Source: Prorocentrum cordatum
Lineage: Eukaryota > Sar > Dinophyceae > Prorocentrales > Prorocentraceae
Reading direction: 5' to 3'
Length of the DNA stretch: 64,000 nt
Assembly: GCA_963575745.1 (NCBI GenBank)
Contig: CAUYUJ010004703.1
Location: 141,501 to 205,500, forward strand
Shown here: piece by piece, positions 17,767 through 28,606 of the stretch
Layout: every line of letters begins with the position of its first letter
Position numbering within the stretch: position 1 is the stretch's first letter
Translations under genes and position numbers: made by a program
The notes under the pieces: model-generated
The model's database searches: none
Seen by the model: the letters and a program-made list of their open reading frames with translations, nothing else
What the model was told of the DNA's origin: nothing

Positions 17767-18625
17767 TCAACCCCCTCCCCTCCTGGATCCCAACGCGTTC
17801 GGGGGGTAGGCCATGTTGCAGCGCTGTACGAGCATGGTGATTCGAGCGCTCGGCACGCCAAGGGCGCGCAGCAGGAGGACACCGACCCCCCCGTAGCCGA
17901 TCATGAGTTGACCAGCTTGCTGCGCCCGTCTGCGAAAAATCCCGAACCTCGTTAGGAATTTGACGATGCGCTCCTGCGACAATCGGTTGAAATTCATCCA
18001 AACCGATACGGTCGAGGTGCGATCCTCCTCACCCAGATCGCTCCATCGCTCTGCCAGCATGTGCATAAGGAAGGTCATCAGTGGCACTGGGTTGCGGTTG
18101 ACAAATCCTCGCTGTATCCCAACAGCTGGCGGCCATTCGTCCACGCACTCGCGCGCCATGCCGGTAAGGCGCGACGAGACGCAAGCCGCCTGGCGAAACT
18201 CGCCGGGGTCTCAGATCGACAGTGACCAGATCATCACCTCGCGCACCCATTCCTGGGAAGGCACGCGAACCTGGTGCTCGGGCACCCCAGGTGTGGATGT
18301 GGCGCGTTTTGCCGCTGCCCCCGCTTGCGCCCGCGCGGGCGACGCAGCCTGCGATGGCACGCGCGTCGGCCCTCATGGCCCTCAAGCCGGAAAGTTGTTC
18401 CCTACACATGTCGTGGAGGTGTTGGAGGCCCTGGCCCTTCAGCCTCCGTCGCAAGAGTCGCCCAGTACACTTGCCCCGGATGTGTTCGTCCTCGTCAACG
18501 CACTCGGCGTCGGCATGTGTCGCGCCACTGTCATGCTGGCGGCACTCGGAACGTACCGCGACACAAATGAAGGGATTGTTCTTCGCGCGTCGTGCGGTCA
18601 CTGTGCTGAGCACCGCGAGTTGCAC
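17767..18625 (-). pseudogene. Gag-like retrotransposon remnant
   Basis: The clearest part (17767-18159) reads RGFVNRNPVPLMTFLMHMLA, a charged helical stretch (TRFGIFRRRAQQAGQ) and GYGGVGVLLLRALGVPSARI. This resembles the helical gag proteins of Copia-like elements that I associate with dinoflagellates. The same frame continues upstream (SQEWVREVMIWSLSI) through one TGA at about 18211-18213. Coding-like sequence further upstream (LRRRLKGQGLQHLHDMCREQ, about 18450-18390) is in another frame. So the gene carries at least one nonsense change and one frameshift. No protease, integrase or RT is found beside it. Assignment rests on overall pattern, so the exact superfamily is uncertain. Confidence 0.55.
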
Positions 18626-18659
18626 GATCGTCTGAAGGAACGCGCGCTGGGATCCAGTC

Positions 18660-20527
18660 CTGCCTGACTGGCGGGTAGGAAAATAGGTGAGTCGACGGGT
18701 TGTGTCAGGAAAGATGGCGCTTCAGTCACCGTGCCCTCCACTGCATTATGTCGGGGATCTGGCAACGCAGTGCCCATGCGCCACACTGTATCCCCCCCTG
18801 GTACCGGCGACACAGTCGTCGAATACCTCTCTTCTGTTTGCTTTTCCCAAGACACCCGAAGCACACTCCGATCAAGCTCGGGGCCTTCTGACACCGCAAA
18901 TGTGAGCGCTGTGTCGAGCAACTGTCTAACACTTGAAACCACCCCCGCGGGCGGGGGCACTGACAGTCTCGGGCCCGCGAGATGCCCGGGCACAGTCCGA
19001 GCGTGCCAGGGATGGGTCGCACAGCTGTCCTTGTAGATCTTGGTGACGTCGTCCTTGATGAGATACTGGTTGTGCACGTTCTCGGTCACTGGTCGTGGGG
19101 AGTGGGCGGATGCCCACCCAGAGCCTCAAATAACGTATCGTGCCACAGTGAGCGGGAAGAGATGCCCGAAGGCGGAGGTGTTGAAGGCGGTGTGCGCGCT
19201 CCTGGTCGCGAGCCCTGGCGAATGGGCTGGTGCATCCCCGACAAACCCTGAAGTAACGTCTCTGCCAAACGAAATGGAAAAAGTGCACGAAGGCGTACAC
19301 GTTGAAAGGTGCTGATCGGCAAACTGGACGAGGGTGGAAGCCATTGCGGTCGACGCGAGGCGAAACATGGCATCCGTAGTGGGAGCAGATGTGAACCTGC
19401 TGCGATACCATACAAAACTGAGGATGTAGAGGCGAAGAGATGAATGAGGCGGATATGTTCTGTATCACCGTGCAATCAAAGGCGCGTAGACGGCGCAAAC
19501 GAGTGCGGGCTCAAGAAGATATCCTCCTGGCCCCAAAGAATGACTGGCAGCGGAAAAAGGGGATACCGTTACAGCAGGCAAAGGGGAGAAGGGACAAGTG
19601 AGCTACTTTTCGACTGGAGGGAAGGCGAGGGGGGCGAGGAGGACGAGGAGGATGGGCACCGAGGTCAGGTGATATCAAGCGTACGGATAGGAACAGGTTT
19701 CAAGCTGCAAACTTGAGGGCTCACAGTGGCGGGCGGGCGGCGGGTGGTCCTCCAAGGGTACACCCTCGCTGGCCGCCTCTCGCAGGAAAGAGTCGGCGAC
19801 CTCTACGACAGCCGCGGTCTTGGCCTCGAGGGGTCCCCCGCTCAGATCCCAATCCTGTGAAGCATCCCCATCCAAACTACCGAAGGGACAAGCAAATTCA
19901 CGTGTGCGGCAACGGACCGCCGCTTATTCATCAGCCTTTTCGGCGCTCCCTGGTGGTCGCCTGCGCGAAGGCTCAATGGTTTCCTTCGCGAAGACTGGAT
20001 CATTGCGCGTCGCCAAGGAATAACGATCAGAAGGCATCTGGATTGGAACCCCTGGCAGAAGCCGTTGGGAGCAAATCGCTTGAATCGGCGGCCAGCCCGG
20101 GGGGAAGTGCGAAGTAGCGGGCCTTTTCAGAAGGCTCGTAAGTCCCCCGGCCTTCCGAACAATATTCTAAGCCTTCCCCGAAGACGCAGAACACTTACCG
20201 GAAGGCTGGAGGGCTTCTGAGAAGACCCGCCGCCTTCTGAGAAGGGCTTCTCCTTATCACTTACCCCACTCGCTCGCCGCCGATTGAAGTAAAATCACAT
20301 CAGAAACGCAAAACCACTAGCGCAAGCTCAACACCCGCCCCACCCTCTCGTTCTCCCGCCCCGCCCTCCCCGCAGCCTGCTCCTCTCCTGCGCAAACGAC
20401 ACCCTCCCCTGCCAGCAGGGTGCTGCAGACGGTCACCGTCTGATGCCAGGAGAGCTTCGACGCCGATCCCAGCAAGCCCTGCGGGAAGACCCCGTAAAGG
20501 CGGACCCCTTAAAGGCGGGCGGTTATG
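18660..20527. other. No gene recognised; degenerate unique sequence
   Basis: Frames are short on both strands. At 20105-20280 lies a sequence rich in AGAAGGC/GCCTTCT motifs that recurs at 62865-63000 (GCCTTCCCCGAA, GAGGGCTTCTGAGA, CTCGCTCGCC), so it is part of a dispersed repeat. Confidence 0.5.
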
Positions 20528-20675
20528 TTAGGTCGGGCGTGACCCCTTAAAGGCGGATTTTGGATGAAAAATTAAAGATACTCCCAAAATGCTCCCCAAA
20601 TGCTGAAACATAGTCGTTTAAAAAAGTCGTCCCCAGACTATTTGTTGACTATTTTTGAATATTCCTCCTGTCGAA
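20528..20675. repeat. R1 inverted-repeat element copy 1 (3' end diverged)
   Basis: Starts TTAGGTCGGGC, has an AT-rich core, and ends with ATTCCTCCTGTCGA; the terminal repeat at the right is damaged. Other copies are at 21156, 21449, 25897, 45435 and 50345. Confidence 0.65.
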
Positions 20676-20729
20676 CCGAGGTCCTCGAACCTCGATCCCG
20701 GTGGGAGGAAGAGATACCGATACTCTAGG

Positions 20730-20919
20730 CTCGTGGATGCCACGACAATGGACACCCTAACAATCCTATCATGCATTTAAAATGTGTTTAACATGTCGGA
20801 CACATGGTCTAAACATGTTGTGACCATGTTTTTAACGTGTGAAAACATGTTTAACACATGCTTTAGACATCTGGAAAGTATTTGGCAACATGCTTCCTCT
20901 CCACTGATCGTCCTCCACA
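20730..20919. repeat. R3 inverted-repeat element copy 1 with 8-bp target duplication
   Basis: Starts TCGTGGATGCCACGACAATG and ends GATCGTCCTCCACA. ACTCTAGG is present on both sides (20722-20729 and 20920-20927). The core is rich in ACATGTTT. Confidence 0.8.
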
Positions 20920-20924
20920 ACTCT

Positions 20925-21114
20925 AGGTCTCCCAGGTCCTGCATGGGGTCTGAGTAGACGGGGTCGGAGGGTCGCGCCGCACCGCCGGTGCATCGGCGGT
21001 GCGGCCTGATGTGGAGCCCGATGCATCGCCGACATCGCTGGTGCATCGGCAATGCATCGGCGACGCGGAGCGACCATCCGACCCCATCCTCTCCGACCTC
21101 ATCTAGGAGGCCTC
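20925..21114. repeat. R4 foldback element copy 1 (GATGCATCGG units)
   Basis: Outer inverted arms GGGGTCTGAGTAGACGGGG and ACCCCATCCTCTCCGACC enclose palindromic units of GGTGCATCGG/CGATGCATCG. It abuts R3 copy 1. Confidence 0.75.
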
Positions 21115-21155
21115 TAGATACCGCTGCGCCGCGGACCGATCTCCTCGGGCAAGCT

Positions 21156-21316
21156 TTAGGTCGGGCATGTCCCCCTACAGGCGGATTTTGGACGAACAAC
21201 CATAAGCACCTTCAAAACATACTCCCAAATTGTACAAAAATAGTCAAATCAATCGTCCTCCGACTGTATTTTACGATTTTCGAATCTTCCTCCTGTCGAG
21301 GGTCAAGCCCGACTTA
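21156..21316. repeat. R1 element copy 2
   Basis: TTAGGTCGGGCATGTCCCCC at the left and GGTCAAGCCCGACTTA at the right are inverted repeats around an AT-rich core. Confidence 0.85.
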
Positions 21317-21448
21317 GAATTATCTCCTCGGGCGAGCTCTGACCAGAGGCTCGCGGCGGAGCCGGCCCCGCGGCGATCAGAGCAGGGCAGCGGTGTCCAG
21401 ATGTGACCCTCCTCTGAGATCACAGAGCCTCGATCCTTGGACCTCGGT

Positions 21449-21595
21449 TTAGGTCGGGCACGTGAGCACGTCCGTCTACTGGCGGATTTTGGATGAGAAA
21501 TTGCAAAACTACAGAAAAAAAGCTAAAGCACAGTCCCCAGGCTATTGTTTCACTATGCTTTAATAATCCTCCTGTAGAGGGACAGGCCCGACTTA
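21449..21595. repeat. R1 element copy 3
   Basis: TTAGGTCGGGC to GGGACAGGCCCGACTTAA. Left arm altered after the first 11 bases. Confidence 0.85.
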
Positions 21596-21599
21596 AAAC

Positions 21600-22673
21600 T
21601 CGGTCCTTGGCGTCCTCCCATGAAGGAACAAATTGAGAGAAACAACAAAACGGCACAGGGGAAGACACATCAACCTGGAGTCGGCGACACATCGCTGATA
21701 GACCAGCGATAAGCTGGCCCGCTACCGAAACCGCATGCTGCTGGGCGGGGTTGGCTATCTGATGCATGCCACGGACCTCTCCTAATTAGGGTGCGTTCTG
21801 ACCAGGATCTCGAAGCGAATCCAGTCGTAGCTTCAAAGACAGGTTGGTGGTATCGGCATTTTTCATCCATCTCTGAAATCCGACCCTTCAAAAATGCGGC
21901 ATCACGAAAAATCGCGGCCAAAGTCTTGTACCCCACCTTTCTGCGGCACTCTTCGAGACGAGTCGCCGTATATGATGATCCTGGGGCCCGCAAGGGGGCG
22001 ACAAAGAAAAGTGCGAAAGAATGGCAATTCGGGCCGGGCGAAAGGGTGGGATAGCAAAGGGGGGGTTCGAGAATCAGCTCACGTAGCTAATTTTCCCGGC
22101 GCCTCCCCGCGCCAGAGGCGGCCATGCATCAAGGAATGGGCTCGGCGGCGGGGCCGAAACCAGCTGCATGAAGCAGATTTCGTAAACACCCCTTTCCCTA
22201 TCCCCCCCTTTCGTTCGGCCCGAGCAATGCCCCGATCTCAGGGTCTGAGACCCCCGAACCGAAGTCCACGAACCTCACCCTCATAATTCTGGGAACACGC
22301 TCACCCGGGTAAGCACAGACCTGGATCCAAGGGCCCTGTCGTGAAACCCAGCCTCCCGCTTAGCATAGCCCCTCAGCCTGGGTCAGCGAAGGCGGAAAGG
22401 GGAATCGGCCCCACGTGCCTACCAAACCCACACAAGAAAAGAAACCTATCTGGGGGGCAGACGAAGTCCCCCGTAAGATGCAACATCCCTCGATCCCTGG
22501 CGTCCTCCGCCAGGCGGCCTGCTGCAGGTCGTCGCCGCCGCCCCCGGCCACGCCCGCGGAGCCGACGGCCAGCTGCAGCCCGCGCCGGAGGCCGCCCCAG
22601 GGCCCAGCGCACGCCAGGGCCGAGTCCTCGGGGCGCTGCTTCTGCGGCCCAGTCGGCGGGGCCCGAGGGGGGA
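21600..22673. other. No gene recognised
   Basis: Unique-looking sequence with short frames. 22500-22660 is very GC-rich and gives biased frames on both strands that I cannot identify. Confidence 0.4.
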
Positions 22674-22858
22674 ATACAGTCAACTCGTAGAGGAAGGACG
22701 CACGAGAAGGATGCAAGGGCCTTCGAAGGCCATGCCAGCACTTTGTGAGCGCGTCGCGGCCAGCGGAAGCGGCCAAGGATGGGCTGAAGGGGAAGGATGC
22801 AAGGGCAGCCTTGGAAAGTCGCTCATCATTCCTATGCGGGTTGACTGTGTCTCTGGAT
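22674..22858. repeat. R6 inverted-repeat element copy 1
   Basis: ACAGTCAACTCGTAG and CTATGCGGGTTGACTGT form the ends. The interior repeats GGATGCAAGGGC twice. Further copies at 47866-48042 and 63020-63207. Confidence 0.75.
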
Positions 22859-24105
22859 GTGCCTCGGCTTGTCTGGGTGCACCTCGATTTGCCTGGGTGT
22901 ACCTCCACTTGTCAGGCTCGATCCCCAACCAGTCGATTGGCGAGTGGGAATGTGATGTCTTTGGCCCGTCCCGATTGGCCCCCCGAGGTCCCCGCCTCTG
23001 GAGGCAGCCCTGAAGGCCTCTGGAGGGTTCCAGAGGCCCAGAACCGTCGAACGACCAAGATACCCGTGATCCTCGACCCTCGACATCCGAACCCTACCCC
23101 TACTGGCCATCGACTCTCCTGAATCGATGGGAGGCAAAGGTAGGGTTCGGACTTCGACACGTGCTCGACGAACTCCGAACCGAGACCGGTGCGGGAGTTC
23201 CAACGAACCGAGCACCTCAAAGAACGCAGCGCAACTGTCGCGGACTCAGATCTCTGCGAAGACGGCCGACGCAAATCAACACTATCCGACGTAAGTTGCG
23301 CGCACCAGCACAATCATATTCGCGTGGGGCCGCGGGGGCTTTCGGAAACAGAACTACCGAAACCTGACGGCTCGTGATTACGCGTCGGCAACCCGCGGCT
23401 CCCCGCCCGCCAGCCCCCCGCGGAGACTTAGAATATTCAAGAGGGTCTGCTCGATGACAACCAGTACCGCCACGCGGCCAAACAACAAAGTTCGAGACAA
23501 AAGCCTCAGAATTTCGAAAGATGAACTCATCCTTGTCTGAATAGGGGACGAACTGAGCCCAAGAAGGCCCGAAGATGGCTCCAAGACGGCCCCAATATGG
23601 TTCAACAGGAAATGATATTTGAAGGCCATTCTCTTGTCCTCTTCCTCCTCCTTTTCATTTTCCTCCTTTTCCTTTTCATCCTCCTTTCCCTCCCCCCCTC
23701 CTCCTCCTCCTCCTCTTCCTCGTCCTTTCCCTCCCCCCCTCCCCCCCTCCTCCTCCTCCTCGTCCTTTCCCTCCCCTCCTCCTCCTCCTCCTCCTGCTCC
23801 TCTTCCACGTCCTCCACCTCCTCCACCTCCCTATTCTCCCCTTCTCTCAAGTTGGTTCCAGGAGGCCTCTGCGAAGCTCGCAAGACATGTTGCTTGGGTA
23901 ACAGTTCTGGATGGGCTGGTGGTGATAACGGAAGCGTCAATAATGTGGCCCTGCGAAGCCGGAACAATCAAATTACGGCGGATCAGATCTGTGCCCGACG
24001 ATTGTATGCTTGCAGGAATGCTGACGTCGACATCCGGGACATACAACCTAGGGCTCCTGTGTTTCCTCCGGCTGGTGTGAAGGACGGCAAGAGTACATCT
24101 TTAGA
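22859..24105. other. No gene; CT-rich tract at 23636-23848
   Basis: 23636-23848 is a CTCCTC/CCTTTT tract that yields artefactual Ser/Pro/Leu or Glu/Arg frames. The rest holds nothing I recognise. Confidence 0.6.
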
Positions 24106-24343
24106 AGCCTCCTGGATGGGGTCGGAGTAGATGGGGTCGGAGGATTGCGCCGCATCGCCGATGCATCGCCGATGCATTGGCGATGCATCGGTTATGTACC
24201 GGTGATGCATCGTCGACGTCGGCGGTGCATCGGCGATGCCGACATGATGCGAATCGGGCCCCACATCGAGCCGCATCGGCGATGCATTGGCGATGCGGCT
24301 CGATCCTCCGACCCCATCTACTCCGACCCCATCTGGGAGGCCT
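24106..24343. repeat. R4 foldback element copy 2, nearly perfect
   Basis: Long inverted arms (about 38 bp, GATGGGGTCGGAGTAGATGG, then GGTCGGAGGAT) enclose at least eight CGATGCATCG/GGCGATGCA palindromic units. The best preserved copy in the window. Confidence 0.9.
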
Positions 24344-24536
24344 ATAATCTTGAAGCCCGTCCAAACTCCAAACTCCTACTCCCGCGCGGCATCAAAGTCA
24401 AGACGTGCTGACTCTGAAGCTGTCATCTTCTCCGGGGCAGCCGCGCGAGCTGGGAGGCGGGGCGCCCCGGCGCGAAAAGATCTGCCCACACCGGCAAGCT
24501 GCCCTTCCGAGGGGTTCTGAAAAAGAACCGTTGTGT

Positions 24537-24645
24537 GGGGGCCCAAAGAATATACACCACCACCACCACGTCGATTCCTCCTCTCCTCTTTCCAGCGAGA
24601 GGGAGGTGGGGAGGGAGGTATTGGTGGTGTATATCTTTGGGCCCC
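24537..24645. repeat. Small inverted-repeat element
   Basis: GGGGCCCAAAGAATATACAC at the left is matched, inverted, by GTGTATATCTTTGGGCCCC at the right, with CCACCACCACC/GGTGGTG extending the arms. Core about 50 bp. Only one copy seen. Confidence 0.8.
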
Positions 24646-25109
24646 GCATTGTGGGTAGGGAGCTCCAGAAGGCTGACCTTCGACAAGGGTAGTGATCACC
24701 GTCAGGACTGAATCCCATGAAGCTGGGCGTGGCCAAAGGCGGTCGAAAAGGGGGGGCACTCCGATGAGGGACAGGGGACGCGAATGCTCGTCCCGCAACC
24801 TGCACCACCTCTAACGGATGGTGTAACGACCCCGACCCCAGACTTGGGGGTAAGGAATCCTTACTCTGAATGCAAGATGCGGGGCCCCCATCGGGGATAT
24901 ACGATGGGGGGCAACATTCCCAGATGGGGGTGCGTCCGAACAGCCCTTCGGGGGTTTCTCCCCGAGTTCCCCCCCGAGTTCTGAGCGGCCAGATCTCTCC
25001 GAGGAGAAGTCCTGGATCGGGGGCAAGGCCTCGCCTGCGACTCACCACCTCGAGGGAACCACCGCTGGTCAGACACACCAGGAGTCCAACCACGAGCTTG
25101 CCTTCTCAC

Positions 25110-25325
25110 TGTTAGGAGGCAACTACTGGGAGGTTTTCGTCGGAAAGATCGAAGATTAAGCCCCATTTGGGAACTGTTGCGCCGGAATGGGCCTCGGACC
25201 AAGCAAGATTAAGCCGGATGAATCGGGATTAAGCGGGATTGAACGGCATTAAGCCGGATGAAGCTGGATTAAGCCGGATTTCGGACCAGGGCGAAAATAG
25301 AATTTGACCTCCAAGGAGTTGCATC
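25110..25325. repeat. Dispersed unit with GGATTAAGC repeats
   Basis: GGAGGCAACTACTGGGAGG, several GGATTAAGCCGGAT units, then ACCTCCAAGGAGTTGCATCC. A diverged copy lies at 27830-28050 (GGAAGCAACTCCTGG ... CTCCTAGAAGTTGCATCC). Confidence 0.65.
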
Positions 25326-25329
25326 CGAA

Positions 25330-25896
25330 GCAAGGGCAAGGTGCGTCAGAGGAGGGCACGTCAAGCCGCCCGGTCTCCTGGGCTGCCACCGCCAGCGGCC
25401 ACGCCAGCGCGCAGGTCCTGCACGAGGGGGGCACGCATCGGTCCGCTCAAGGTACCCTGCAGGCCACGGATCGGCCCTGCGTAGGCGGCACTCTGAGGCG
25501 CGCACCCCGAGAGGTTCAGTGCGCGCGTTGTCGCTTCCAGCACCCCGTGGTGGCCGAAGCATCACGTTATGGTGCTGACCCGTGCGCTCTTGCAAGGAAA
25601 GCCTGACGCCGAGCAGCGAGGGTCGAGACAGCAGCAGGGGCTGACGCTCCGCTTCTAGCAAGGAGAGGGACGACGGACACGAGGAGGCTTAGGGTGCTTA
25701 GGGGTGCGGAACTTGCCAGGGAAGGAAGTGTGAACCACCACATGCAGGTGGGGTACGCTAGGCGGCCACATGCGAACCCTACCCCAGCCACCCCCACGGA
25801 TTCTAAGGGGGGAGTTGGGTTTCACTTCGCTCGAGAGCTCCCGAGCGAAGTCAGCCCCACCCTCTCCCTTAGAAATCGTGGGGGGGTAGGGTAGGG
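25330..25896. other. No gene recognised
   Basis: Frames of about 100-130 codons exist on both strands (25304-25606 plus, 25269-25661 minus), but they overlap each other and neither resembles a known protein. Confidence 0.35.
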
Positions 25897-26055
25897 TTAG
25901 GTCGGGCCTGTACCCCTACAGGGGGATGTTTGGCGAAACATTTGAAGCATTCCAAAAATATGCAAAAATGATCAAAAGTAGTAGACAAAATCTTCCTCAT
26001 AATATTATTTGACTATTTTTGAAAATTCCTCCTCTAGAGGGACACGCCCGACTTA
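25897..26055. repeat. R1 element copy 4
   Basis: TTAGGTCGGGCCTGTACCCC to AGAGGGACACGCCCGACTTA with an AT-rich core. Confidence 0.85.
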
Positions 26056-26230
26056 AGGGTAGTGTTCGCGTGTGGCCGCCGATGCGCGAGCTGCTGACTT
26101 GTGGGATGCAGGCCTGAAGGATGCCCCGCGGCAGCGCGTGAGAAGGTGCGCACCGCCACCGCCCCGGACCCCTCCCCCCCCCAGCTCCGGGGAGAGACGG
26201 CCAGCGGGAGGCGGAGGAGGCGGATGATTT

Positions 26231-26463
26231 GAGCAGGGACCGACCGTCCCCGCATTCCTGTAGTCCTACCACGACATGTTCTTAGAAACCAAGAAAGGGT
26301 CTAATCACAGGGAGGAGAGTGTTCTTAGAGCATAAGCCCGATGTGATAAAAGAAGACAGCCCCAGCCAGAAATGTTCTAAGAACATCTCGTGGGAACCAC
26401 AAACGCTTCCTAGAACATTGTTTGGTAGGACCCTAGGCACGCAGGGACGCTTCGCCACTGCTT
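26231..26463. repeat. R2 element copy 2
   Basis: TTGAGCAGGGACCGACCG to CGCTTCGCCACTGCTTG. The ends are short imperfect inverted repeats (TTGAGCAGGG and CTGCTTGA-like). Confidence 0.85.
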
Positions 26464-26625
26464 GGGTGATGGAGCATCGGAGTGTCGGGCGACGTTGGGC
26501 CTCCCGTGCCTTCGAGCAGCCTCCCGGGAGAGGGCCTGTGGCGCGCAGAGGGGGAGCGGGACGGGCGAGGGGCGGCCATCAGGAGGCGGAGGAGGAGGCG
26601 AACGATGGAGGATCGAAGTGCTGGG

Positions 26626-26817
26626 TTGTGGATGCCATGACCAATGGACACTTTCATAATCCGACCATTGAATGCAGGAGTATGTTGAAAAGGTGTGAAA
26701 CGTGTTCCAAAACGCTTCGGGCATGATTTTAACATATCTAAACCAGGTTTTAGACATCTGGAAATTATCTGGCAGCATGCTTGCTCTCCATTGATCGTCC
26801 TCCACAAGGCGACGTGG
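26626..26817. repeat. R3 element copy 2
   Basis: TTGTGGATGCCATGACCAATG to GATCGTCCTCCACAA. Confidence 0.8.
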
Positions 26818-26978
26818 GATCTCCGAGTGCCTCCGAGAAGCCTCCCAGGAGAGAGAGCCGGCGGCGCGCAGAGGAGGAGGAGGAGGAGGAGGAGGAGGAG
26901 GAGCGGAGCACATGAGCGAGGGGGTGCCCGCCCTTGAGGGCAGCGGGGGGCCTCTTGCCGGGAGGCCAGCACGAAGCC

Positions 26979-27098
26979 ATCGCTCGGACGTCCGTTCCCC
27001 GTGCATGTTTCGGTTTCGTGCGTGCTCTTTCTGCCAGATGGTCGAGAATGCTCCCCGAAGGTCCTCGCCGAGAAAGAAAATGCACACGTCCGAGCGAT
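26979..27098. repeat. R5 inverted-repeat element copy 1
   Basis: ATCGCTCGGACGTCC at the left and ACACGTCCGAGCGAT at the right. The internal landmarks CGGTTTCGTGCGTG and GTCCTCGCCGAGAAAG are shared with 45768-45888. Confidence 0.85.
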
Positions 27099-27127
27099 AC
27101 GAGGAGCAAGGCACGGCTGGGTCGTTT

Positions 27128-27389
27128 GCCATCCCTCGGACGTCCATTCCCCGTGCATGTTTCGGTTTCGTGAGTGTTGATTTGTTGTTCGCAAGATGAT
27201 CCAGGATCTCGCCATCGCTTGGACGTCCATTCCCTCTGCATTTTGCGGATTCGCGCGTGTATGTTTCGCAACGTGAACAAAAGTGCTCCTCAATGGTCCT
27301 TGCCGGTGAAAAATGCACACGTCCGAGCGATGCCAAGGGATGCTCCTCGATGTCACCACCGAGGAAAATGCACACGCCTGAGCGATGCT
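27128..27389. repeat. R5 element interrupted by another R5 element (27212-27335)
   Basis: The outer copy starts ATCCCTCGGACGTCC, breaks after AAGATGATCCAGGATC, and resumes at GGATGCTCCTCGATG to end ACACGCCTGAGCGAT. The uninterrupted version of this subtype is at 48113-48258. The inner copy is complete, from CATCGCTTGGACGTCC to ACACGTCCGAGCGATG. Confidence 0.8.
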
Positions 27390-27455
27390 AGGAGCAAGGC
27401 GCAGCTGGGTCGAGGCGACGCAAGACTCGGGCTCGGTGGGCTCGGGAGGGCCTGA

Positions 27456-27606
27456 CGCAGGGCTGAACCTAAACGGTGTTTTTCGCTTTCGTTTTGTGTT
27501 TGTTTTCCCTCGTTTTGTCTTCGATTCGCCTTTACCGCAAAACGAAATCGAAACGAAAACGGCCCACGAAATCGCTAAAAAACCCGTTTAGGTCCAGCCC
27601 TGGCGC
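27456..27606. repeat. Inverted-repeat element with ends CAGGGCTGAACCTAAACGG
   Basis: The left arm (CAGGGCTGAACCTAAACGG) and right arm (CCGTTTAGGTCCAGCCCTG) are inverted. The core is rich in CGTTTTG/CGAAAACG. A diverged relative starts near 62423 (CCAGGGCTCAAGCTAAGC). Confidence 0.8.
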
Positions 27607-27829
27607 AAGGCTAGGATACGGGGGGGCTCGGGTTGGCCTGACGGGGCCGTCGTAAAAATGGCGAGACCCAATCTGAAAGTTGACGCGAGCTCCCGATGCT
27701 AGCATCCCACGAAAGCTGGACCGTCAAAATCCAGGACGCGCTCATCGAAAAACGTCGGCAAATCCGAGTTCCGGCTTACTCGAGTCTTACGTTTCCCCGA
27801 CTGGGGGAGATGCAAGCCCTACCACCCTG

Positions 27830-28050
27830 GCTTAGGAAGCAACTCCTGGAAGGTCTTCGCAAGAACGACTGAGCGATACCAAGCCCGATTAGAGGGCCAT
27901 TGAGCCAGATCAACCCAGATCAAGCCCTAAGGCGATTGAGCCAGATTGGTCGGAAATTCGAGGCGGGATTGTGCCATACCAGGCCAGCTTTCGACCTATG
28001 ATAACCAACGCCGATGCTGAATTCAACCTCCTAGAAGTTGCATCCTGACC
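27830..28050. repeat. Second copy of the GGATTAAGC unit, diverged
   Basis: Matches 25110-25325 at both ends, with GAGCCAGATCAA-type units in the middle. Confidence 0.6.
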
Positions 28051-28606
28051 CCCCTTGGGGAACCCACCGCACCGACGGCCTGGGGAAACCCACCGTACCG
28101 ACAGCCTCTCAAGATGACGTCAACGAGCCCTGCGGGTGTAGGCAAGGACGGTAACACCCCCCAGCCGTGGCTGCCATGCAGGAGTGCGTGGGGCCCCACA
28201 GCGTGGCGCCCCAGGCTGCCCATGCATCGGGGGTGGACAGAATCCCCTTTAGCAGAGCACCGTTTCGTGAACCACCCCCTCATTTCCCTCGGCGCGTGGC
28301 TGAACCACACCTCAAGGCCCGGCAGACGGGGACTGTGATACGGCTGGCGTTGGAACGATAGCGTGCGAAGTTGATCTCTGAGAAACACGCTATCCCTGTG
28401 AAACGATCCCCCCGCGAGGGCCCCTTCTTTGCACGCGATCCCCCTGCCAGTGCTTCCCCAAGGCGGGGGATAGCGTGTAACAGGCTGGCTCACGGCGCCA
28501 CACCGCCCGCCATCTTTCAAACGCCAGCCGTAAGCCAGGATTCTGGCACGCCCAGACGAACAGCAGCGGCAAGTGAAACAGCGTTCTCCATTCCTCGCAT
28601 CCCCCG
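28051..28606. other. No gene recognised
   Basis: The longest frame (minus strand, 28023-28619) shows no recognisable motif. Confidence 0.35.
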
